64,000 nucleotides of DNA, taken from NCBI RefSeq assembly GCF_013694105.1, contig NZ_JACEFG010000001.1, positions 868,001 through 932,000 of the forward strand, in the 5' to 3' direction. Under the pieces are notes generated by a model. The model worked only from the letters and a program-made list of their open reading frames with translations. It was not told the origin of the DNA and ran no database searches. The DNA is from Halobacillus locisalis. GTDB taxonomy: Bacteria > Bacillota > Bacilli > Bacillales > Halobacillaceae. The translations under genes and the position numbers were made by a program. This document shows positions 55,537-64,000 of the stretch, one piece after another; the stretch's first letter is position 1; every line of letters begins with the position of its first letter.

Positions 55537-57321
55537 ATGGAAACTGATTTGAAAAAGCAATGGGATTTGGATGCCATCTATGAAGGTGGCAAACAATCCG
55601 AGCAACTAAACCATCATATCTCAAGAGTTAACAATCGAACTGAGGTCTTGAGCAATCACATAAAGGACCTTTCTTCGATGACGAGCATGTTCGATATAAT
55701 CGATGATGTACAGCAGGTTTTGGAAGAAGCCTTTCATATAGATGAGTTTTGTATCTGCCTGGCATCCGAAGATACCTCAGATCAAGAAGCTGCTAAATTG
55801 ATGGATCAAAGCAACCAACTGAAAATGAAAGTGGATACGTTAAGAAACGAACTTGAACAAGTATTCAAGAGCTTAAACGAATTAGAGTGGAATGAACTAT
55901 TGAACAAGGAAGAATCAGTTGCCATTCATCCTTACCTACATAAACAAAAACAACAGAAAGATCATCAGTTGTCACCCCAAGTAGAAGAGGCGATCAACCA
56001 GCTTTCTTTGAACGGATTTATAGGTTGGGAAAACCACTTTGAACAATTATTTAGTCAATTGCGTGTACCCGTTAGCATTGACGGAGAAGTGAAGCAGCTT
56101 ACCTTCAACGAAGCGATGATCCGTGCGATGCTGAACCCTGATCGTGATGTTCGAAAAGAAACAGCCGATGCTACGCAAGAAGTCTGCAAACAGAACAAGG
56201 ATACGTTCGCATCTATCTTGAATCACTTCGCAGGGTACCGACTCTCCATCTACCAGTTACGCGAATTGTCCGACATGCAGGGTGAACTCTATGAAAAAAA
56301 TAAAATCTCCAAAAAAGCCCTTACGAGTATGATGGCAGCCATTGAGAAGAATCAAACTAAAGTCCAAGCCTTTCTGAAGCGGAAAGCACAGCTGATGGGC
56401 CTATCGAAGTTGAGCTATTTCGACAACCACACGTCTGTCTTCTCCTCAAAGTCTTCTTTGTCTTATGAAGAAGCAGCAACGATCATCAAACAACAATTTC
56501 ACTCCTTCAGTGATTCGATGGGACGAATCGCGGACCAGGCATTTGACCAACACTGGATTGATGCCGAACCTAGGAAAAACAAAGCATTCGGAGCTTTCTG
56601 CGCCTCGATGCCTCTGAATAATGAGAGTCGAATCCTGCTTACGTTTGAGGAGAAGTACCATGATGTCATAACCATTGCTCATGAACTTGGTCATGCTTAT
56701 CATAATTCTATACTGCAAAAACAACCCGCTTTTGCACAGGAGACAGGTACAGGACTCGCCGAAACGGCCTCTACCTTCGCGGAAAATCTCGTCTTGGACT
56801 CAGCTAAGAATCAAGCCGGAACAGAAGAGGATGAACTCTCTTTATTAGAGATGCAAATCAACAGTGGGATCAAATATATAACGATGATTCCTAGCAAATT
56901 CGATTTCGAGAAGAAATTTTATGAGCGAAGAATGAAGGAGAAACTCACCGGGGACGAACTCGCTCATTTAATGGAAGAAACGGAAAAGAAGTGGTCACAA
57001 GATTCATTTGCAGAGTACGACGCTTATAGCTGGATGACAATTCCTCATTTTTACGACACAGAGAACGCTTTTTATAACATTCCATACACCATCGGCTACT
57101 TATTCAGTAACGGCATTTATGCCCTTTCTCTCACAAAGGGCAGCGAATTCGGTCAGAACTACGATGAACTGCTCAAACATTCAGGCTCTTTATCCATGGA
57201 GGAACTTGGCAAGAAATACCTTGATCAAGATTTAACTTCAGAAGCTTTCTGGAATCAATCGATGCAACCATTGATGACCGCTATCGATGAATTTCTCCAA
57301 AAAACAGAATCAATGGTATAA
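55537..57321 (+). CDS. M3 family oligoendopeptidase (PepF-like)
   Basis: A 594-residue zinc metallopeptidase with 'TIAHELGHAYHNS' (HExxH) near residue 381 and the third ligand Glu in 'GTGLAETASTFAENL'. The N-terminal helical half and the C-terminal 'YTIGYLFSNGIYALSLTKG' match PepF/M3B enzymes, which cleave peptides of 6-20 residues in the cytoplasm. ATG 55537 was chosen because AGGAGG lies just upstream within a longer frame. Confidence 0.92.
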   Translation: METDLKKQWDLDAIYEGGKQSEQLNHHISRVNNRTEVLSNHIKDLSSMTSMFDIIDDVQQVLEEAFHIDEFCICLASEDTSDQEAAKLMDQSNQLKMKVDTLRNELEQVFKSLNELEWNELLNKEESVAIHPYLHKQKQQKDHQLSPQVEEAINQLSLNGFIGWENHFEQLFSQLRVPVSIDGEVKQLTFNEAMIRAMLNPDRDVRKETADATQEVCKQNKDTFASILNHFAGYRLSIYQLRELSDMQGELYEKNKISKKALTSMMAAIEKNQTKVQAFLKRKAQLMGLSKLSYFDNHTSVFSSKSSLSYEEAATIIKQQFHSFSDSMGRIADQAFDQHWIDAEPRKNKAFGAFCASMPLNNESRILLTFEEKYHDVITIAHELGHAYHNSILQKQPAFAQETGTGLAETASTFAENLVLDSAKNQAGTEEDELSLLEMQINSGIKYITMIPSKFDFEKKFYERRMKEKLTGDELAHLMEETEKKWSQDSFAEYDAYSWMTIPHFYDTENAFYNIPYTIGYLFSNGIYALSLTKGSEFGQNYDELLKHSGSLSMEELGKKYLDQDLTSEAFWNQSMQPLMTAIDEFLQKTESMV

Positions 57322-57326
57322 ATTCA

Positions 57327-57362
57327 ATAAAGCTCAAGACCATTATGGTCTTGAGCTTTATC
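57327..57362. terminator. Convergent terminator
   Basis: Perfect stem AAAGCTCAAGACC / GGTCTTGAGCTTT with a 5-nt loop after the oligopeptidase gene; suited to either strand. Confidence 0.85.
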
Positions 57363-57390
57363 ATTGGAAAAAGTGGGAGTGCTTTAAACC

Positions 57391-58317
57391 TTACTCAAAA
57401 GACTCGGCAATTGTTGTGAGGTCTTCTTTTGATAAGTCCTCTACATTGCCTTTCAACTCATACGTAATCGATCCGTCTGTCCAGATCAATCGCTGTGTCT
57501 CACCTTCAACCCCAGCGTATTGACCCGTAAGATCTCCCATTAAAACCTCTTCCGTCTCAACGTCATCATAGGAAATGTCGCCATCCTTAACGGTCATCAA
57601 CTTCATTGTTTCCTCTGTCTCTGCATGGAAAATAAAATTCAATACGGTGTCCTTTTGCTTCATCGCGCCTGGTTGTATTTCTACACCATTGACTTCAAAT
57701 GGCATAATCGTCGGATACTTAGGCTGAAAGGCTTCATCTCCGGTCCGGCTCACTAACCTAGAGCGGTCATATTCAAATAGCCCTTCTTCTATTTCGACTG
57801 CTGTATCGAAGGAATTCAACAATGACTCAATTTCAATATAGTGTATTCGAGTGATGTTCCCCTCTTCGTTGGTGTTCACTCTCCCACTAACACCCGCTGT
57901 TTCTCCATTACTTACATCAATTTGACTCTCAAAATCATAAGCCGTTTCCGTGTCCTCACTCTGCTCAACACTCATAGTACTTATTTCCATTTTCACATCA
58001 TTACCGTATGCTTTCTGGTGAAAGCTGTTAAGCAAGTTGGTATTGATAGCCGCCTCCATATAGTCTTCGGTGAAATAGGGTTCGAATTTTTCAGTGTAGT
58101 AGTTCGAAATGGCTTCGTAATTGTCTTCTTCATGATACTGTGTCAATTCTTCATCAGGTCCCGAGAACATTTGCTCGAGTACCATTGTGACATCCTGTTT
58201 GACCGTGTTTTCATCTGTCGTATTCTCTTCTGTCGTTTGATCACCAGAAGACTGGTTCGATGCGCAGCCGACCGTTACAAGAAACGCAAGCACTATAAAT
58301 AGAATTTTTTTGAACAT
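57391..58317 (-). CDS. Lipoprotein of unknown function
   Basis: A 308-residue protein with signal peptide and lipobox 'FLVTVGC', then a Thr/Glu/Asn-rich linker. The first domain (about 45-165, 'EEDNYEAISNYYTEKFEPYF') is like small NTF2/DUF4878-type folds; the second is beta-rich. No clear family. ATG 58317 follows GGAGG at 8 nt. Confidence 0.75.
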   Translation of the reverse strand: MFKKILFIVLAFLVTVGCASNQSSGDQTTEENTTDENTVKQDVTMVLEQMFSGPDEELTQYHEEDNYEAISNYYTEKFEPYFTEDYMEAAINTNLLNSFHQKAYGNDVKMEISTMSVEQSEDTETAYDFESQIDVSNGETAGVSGRVNTNEEGNITRIHYIEIESLLNSFDTAVEIEEGLFEYDRSRLVSRTGDEAFQPKYPTIMPFEVNGVEIQPGAMKQKDTVLNFIFHAETEETMKLMTVKDGDISYDDVETEEVLMGDLTGQYAGVEGETQRLIWTDGSITYELKGNVEDLSKEDLTTIAESFE

Positions 58318-58498
58318 ATAGAAAACCTCCAATATCTCTTCTCTACTTACGTGTACGATTACCCCCTGCTTTCAGTTTCAAAAAATGGAAATCAATTAGA
58401 AAACCATTCACAAACTCCCCTTCAAACAAAGGAGAGTGAAAACCCAACGTTTTCATGAGATTGTAAAAGCGGAACAATTATACTCTTTCTCCTCTTTG

Positions 58499-59224
58499 TT
58501 ATCTGAACATCTCTACAACCGCAATCATGCTTAATAATCCTATGAGGAAAGCGAAAGTAGCGGATCGTTCATATCCATGGCCATGCGTTTCTGGAATCAA
58601 TTCTTTATAAACAATGAACAACATCGCTCCTCCAGCAAACGCCAATCCATAAGGGACAAGAAAAAGCGCAACTCCCACTATGTGATACCCTATAAAACTA
58701 GCCACGACCTCTATCATTCCTGTAATTGTAGCAATGAGTATGGCGACGCCTTTCCTTACACCCTGATGGAATAAGAACAAAGCGACCAAGAATCCCTCCG
58801 GTGCATTTTGAAGTCCAATAGATAACGCAACGACAAGCCCTAAGCTATCATCTCCGCTCCCGAAACTCGCTCCCACCGACAAGCCCTCAGGTATATTGTG
58901 AATCGTCATTGCTGACACCATCATCAGCGATTCATGAGGAACAAGAACCTTGCCGGAATCGTGTTTTAAATCAACATGGGGAAGGACCTTTTCGATGATA
59001 TTCAATAAGAGTGCACCCGCCAATACACCGCAACATAAAACCCAAAGATTCGTAAGTTTCAGTGAGGCGGGGATCAAGCCATATGTAGAAGCAGCCACCA
59101 TGATTCCAGCCGTGTAAGCTAGTAACACATCCATTTGTCTGTGTGAGATTTGTCTTATGAAAAGGATCGGTAACGCCCCAGCACCTGTTGCCAACGCACA
59201 CAGCCACATACCCCAAACATCCAA
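58499..59224 (-). CDS. ZIP family divalent metal transporter
   Basis: A 241-residue permease with eight predicted helices. The metal path is marked by 'SAMTIHNIPEGLSVGASFG' (TM4) and 'GLQNAPEGFLVALFLFHQG' (TM5), the latter with Asn-Ala instead of the usual His. It is related to ZupT/GufA-type zinc importers. The TTG at 59224 was chosen, since AAGGAG lies 8 nt upstream; a GTG three codons earlier overlaps that site. Confidence 0.88.
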   Translation of the reverse strand: MDVWGMWLCALATGAGALPILFIRQISHRQMDVLLAYTAGIMVAASTYGLIPASLKLTNLWVLCCGVLAGALLLNIIEKVLPHVDLKHDSGKVLVPHESLMMVSAMTIHNIPEGLSVGASFGSGDDSLGLVVALSIGLQNAPEGFLVALFLFHQGVRKGVAILIATITGMIEVVASFIGYHIVGVALFLVPYGLAFAGGAMLFIVYKELIPETHGHGYERSATFAFLIGLLSMIAVVEMFR

Positions 59225-59314
59225 TAGCAACACTCCTTGAACGCTTCTTTCTCTACTTTATGTACTTGTCCCTCTTTTAGAATGTTCCGAACACCCTATT
59301 TTTCCATACAAAAA

Positions 59315-59335
59315 ACCACGACCTAGTGTCGTGGT
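59315..59335. terminator. Hairpin terminator, copy 1
   Basis: ACCACGAC-CTAGT-GTCGTGGT preceded by AAAA and followed by CTTC. It is almost identical to the hairpin at 59786-59810. Confidence 0.65.
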
Positions 59336-59390
59336 CTTCACAGAGTGCCCGCGATAGCTACTGTCGGTTCTACCAAGTTGAGAAGGAGCC

Positions 59391-59511
59391 GGTGGCGTGG
59401 AAACGACTCCCTTTCCGCAGGAGGCGGTGAGCTTCCTCAATCGCTTCGCGCTCTGCGGGATCTCACCCAAGCCTCAGGATCCTGCAGGAGTGTCGCCGTT
59501 TCCTTGCCACC
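59391..59511. repeat. Palindromic repeat element A (121 bp)
   Basis: Ends GGTGGC-GT-GGAAACG and CGTTTCC-TT-GCCACC form an imperfect terminal inverted repeat. Inside are 'CGCAGGAGGC', 'GCGCTCTGCGGGATC' and 'CCTGCAGGAGTG'. The reverse complement lines up with element B through GGAAA-CG, GAGA-CCC-CAGAG, GAGTCGTTTTCC-like blocks. This type resembles intergenic GC-rich repeats widespread in Oceanobacillus/Halobacillus-like genomes. Confidence 0.7.
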
Positions 59512-59617
59512 TCACTACAGGAAGGATGAACCTCTAGAGATTCAACCACAATTTGGAGCTCTACCGATGACAGCACCATGCTGCTTGGTAGGTTCTGTTC
59601 CCACTATTTGTAGCATA

Positions 59618-59740
59618 GTGGGATGGAAAACGAGGAGACTCCCGCGGGAGAAGGACCTAGGCGAGACCCCACAGAGAGTGTCAACGAACGAGGAGGCTTG
59701 CCGGCTCCCCCGCAGGAAAGCGAGTCGTTTTCCATCCCAC
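59618..59740. repeat. Palindromic repeat element B (123 bp)
   Basis: A perfect 16-bp terminal inverted repeat, GTGGGATGGAAAACGA / TCGTTTTCCATCCCAC, encloses 'GACTCCCGCGGGAG', 'AGGCGAGACCCCACAG' and 'GGCTCCCCCGCAGG'. A second, outer inverted repeat of 10 bp, AGGTTCTGTT (59590-59599) and AACAGAACCT (59759-59768), encloses it. It is a copy of element A in opposite orientation. No coding frame fits. Confidence 0.75.
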
Positions 59741-59785
59741 GGTATTCTTATATGATCTAACAGAACCTTCTTCAACAGCCTGAAA

Positions 59786-59810
59786 AAACCACGACTTAGT
59801 GTCGTGGTTT
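59786..59810. terminator. Hairpin terminator, copy 2
   Basis: AAACCACGAC-TTAGT-GTCGTGGTTT, flanked by A and T runs, right after the small membrane gene's stop on the minus strand. Confidence 0.7.
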
Positions 59811-60077
59811 TCAGCTTAAGAAATAAGCAAAGATGGCAATCGATGCGAGGTAGGAAAAAATCGCTTGTGCCCAGTAACGATTTCGCTCGTTTTTCAGCAT
59901 ATAGATATTCCAAACAATGAACAGGGTGATCGATCCCGCCAAGCTAAGAAGCGGTTCCCACGACCACATCGATTCCATAAAGGCGAACGCAACCCATGAA
60001 TATAAATAAATAAAACAAGTTAAAAGGCCGAGAGATGCGTTCATCAGTATGAAAAAGGAATGTTTTTTTGACTTCAC
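59811..60077 (-). CDS. Small three-helix membrane protein, unknown
   Basis: An 88-residue protein with three hydrophobic helices ('LGLLTCFIYLYSWVAFAFM', 'LLSLAGSITLFIVWNIYML', 'AIFSYLASIAIFAYFL') and a basic N-terminus. The GTG at 60077 fits the upstream AAGGGTGAT better than the first GTG in the frame. It follows pyrE by 68 nt on the same strand. Confidence 0.65.
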   Translation of the reverse strand: MKSKKHSFFILMNASLGLLTCFIYLYSWVAFAFMESMWSWEPLLSLAGSITLFIVWNIYMLKNERNRYWAQAIFSYLASIAIFAYFLS

Positions 60078-60145
60078 AGTTATCACCCTTAGGTCCTATT
60101 GCTTCTATCGTACAAGTAAGGGCTTTAAATAGCAAATGTTCAAGG

Positions 60146-60728
60146 TTATGTTGTAAAGACAAATGGATTTTCACGCCACTCGGTCATTCGAATCCGCTCT
60201 TCCTCTGTCATTTTATTTTCATCGACCAGTTGTTCAACTAGTTCGTCGTAGCTTGCAAGAGAGCGATACGCAAACCCTTTCTCCTGAAAAGCATCGGCTG
60301 CCCACTCCAAACCGTATGTAAAGATGGAGAGAACCTCTACCACTTCCACACCCGCGTCTTGCAGCGCCTCAGCAGCTTGGATCGAAGATTTCCCTGTAGA
60401 GATCAAATCTTCGATCACCACCGCACGCTGCCCTTCTTTGATGACACCTTCAATTTGATTTCCTTTTCCGTGCTTTTTAGCTGATCCGCGTACATACACC
60501 ATCGGAAGTTCCATCTGTTCTGCAACCCATGCAGCGTGGGGAATTCCCGCTGTCGCACACCCAGCAATAAGGTCGATTGATGGATCGATGCTATTAACAA
60601 AAGCATCTGCAATCTTCCTGCGAATAGCAGGATAAGACATGGTCAACCGGTTATCACAGTAAATCGGAGAACGTACCCCTGAGGTCCATGTAAATAAATC
60701 CTCCGTTTCGATTTTGACCGCTTCGATG

Positions 60729-60757
<29 letters not shown>
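60146..60757 (-). CDS. pyrE: Orotate phosphoribosyltransferase
   Basis: A 203-residue enzyme with the PRPP motif 'AVVIEDLISTGKSSIQAAEA', 'TSGVRSPIYCDNRL' and 'RGSAKKHGKGNQIEG'. It makes OMP from orotate and PRPP. It overlaps pyrF by 29 nt and is the last gene of the pyr operon. Confidence 0.95.
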
Positions 60758-63097
<2,340 letters not shown>

Positions 63098-63101
<4 letters not shown>

Positions 63102-64000
63102 GCCATCACTCCCTCAGCCGGTGTAATCGAGCGTGCGGTGAAGGACATGGCATTGATCACATCCACAATCGAACGCGCCGTGTCTAAACTCGTCAAGCAG
63201 GCAATGCCATGCTCGACCGCTTCTCTCCGGATGCGGAATCCGTCGGATCGAGCGCGCATACCGCTATTCAGTGTATTGACGACGACTTGCACATCCCCGT
63301 TTTGGATCAAATCGATCACGTCCCGTTGATTCGAACCGACTTTTCCGACGGCTTCAACGGGTATTGATGCTTCCTCTATCACTTGAGCGGTTCCTTCAGT
63401 TGCGAATAATTGAAAACCAAGTTCATAAAAAGTTTCAGCGATCTCGAGCATCTCCGTTTTATCTTTATCCGATACCGTAAGTAGAACGGATCCTTGCGTC
63501 GGAATCTTCAACCCTGCAGACGTCATGCCTTTGTATAGCGCCTTCTCAAGCGTCTGATCATATCCGATAACCTCACCAGTCGATTTCATTTCTGGCCCGA
63601 GCGTTGTATCAACACTACGAAGTTTCTCAAAAGAGAAGACAGGAACTTTCACATAAACGCCATCCGGTTTCTTGGCGGTACCTGAGCTGTACCCATAGTC
63701 TGACAACTTGTTCCCGAGGATTACATTCGTTGCCAGTCGCGCCATTTGAACACCCGTAATTTTGCTTAAGAAAGGAACCGTCCGGCTTGCACGCGGATTC
63801 ACTTCCAGAACATAAGCCGTTCCTTGGTGGACAACGAATTGGATGTTGATCAACCCCTTCATATTCAATTCGCGGGCGATCTTCGTTGTTGCATCGATAC
63901 ACTGTTGTTCTAGTGCCGCAGATAGTCGTTGAGTCGGATACACCGCCATCGAATCCCCTGAGTGAACACCTGCTCGTTCGATGTGCTCCATAATACCAGG
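63098..64000 (-). CDS. carB: Carbamoyl-phosphate synthase large subunit, C-terminal part (cut by window end)
   Basis: About 300 C-terminal residues of CarB (PyrAB); the frame is open to the window edge. Seen are the end of the second ATP-grasp domain ('[20 protein letters not shown]', '[17 protein letters not shown]') and the MGS-like allosteric domain ('[20 protein letters not shown]', '[11 protein letters not shown]'), where UMP and PRPP act. First gene of the visible pyr operon. Confidence 0.95.

Noticed and set aside
59345-59755. Long plus- and minus-strand frames over the palindromic repeats
   Set aside because: They arise from GC-rich repeat sequence; no ribosome sites and no protein features.

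Overview
The window comes from the chromosome of a spore-forming member of the Bacillaceae (Bacillota). Strong AGGAGG-type ribosome binding sites, frequent TTG/GTG starts, spoVM, a CwlJ-type cortex hydrolase, RsbR-type and PrkC/PrpC signalling genes, and a B. subtilis-like gene order around fakA to yicC all point there. Base composition and the intergenic repeat types suggest a Halobacillus/Pontibacillus-like organism; this is an inference, not a determination.

Layout. 1-6.3 kb: the end of an aldehyde dehydrogenase, a decayed gerAB-type germinant permease, and small accessory genes (2H phosphoesterase, VOC protein, RsbR-like STAS protein, membrane proteins, a lipoprotein). 6.3-24.6 kb: a conserved housekeeping block. 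Mostly on the minus strand it reads yicC, remA, gmk, rpoZ, coaBC, priA, fmt, rsmB, prpC, prkC, rsgA, rpe, thiN, spoVM, yloU, fakA, with rpmB and rqcH on the plus strand. It matches the B. subtilis order, but def (between priA and fmt) and rlmN (between rsmB and prpC) are absent from their usual places. 24.6-60.1 kb: a mosaic of accessory genes. 60.1-64 kb: the end of a pyrimidine operon, carB-pyrK-pyrD-pyrF-pyrE. In B. subtilis the pyr operon and rqcH lie close together, so the 35 kb between them here looks like accumulated accessory DNA.

Accessory functions. A complete GlcNAc operon (nagE, nagA, nagB, a GntR/HutC regulator, a SIS protein) has an operator-like site over its -35 box. Others are a secreted GH13 alpha-amylase with a consensus cre site, a cytochrome P450, an amidase, an OYE-family reductase, an alanyl-tRNA editing protein, an M3 oligopeptidase, a ZIP transporter, an operon of a divergent kinase and an epimerase, and several lipoproteins.

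Regulation. The most notable element is a T-box tRNA-sensing leader with its own promoter and terminator directly upstream of an MFS transporter gene. Two small envelope genes have well-spaced ECF-sigma-type promoters (TGAAAC-N17-CGTmT/C).

Decay and repeats. Five genes are visibly broken: gerAB, a GNAT acetyltransferase, a DUF421 protein, an S9-like peptidase with an amber codon, and a small unknown gene. A cupin gene is followed by 85 further codons in the same frame after its stop. A nested pair of about 120-bp palindromic elements lies between two near-identical hairpins at 59.3-59.8 kb, and a 100-bp structured element precedes spoVM.
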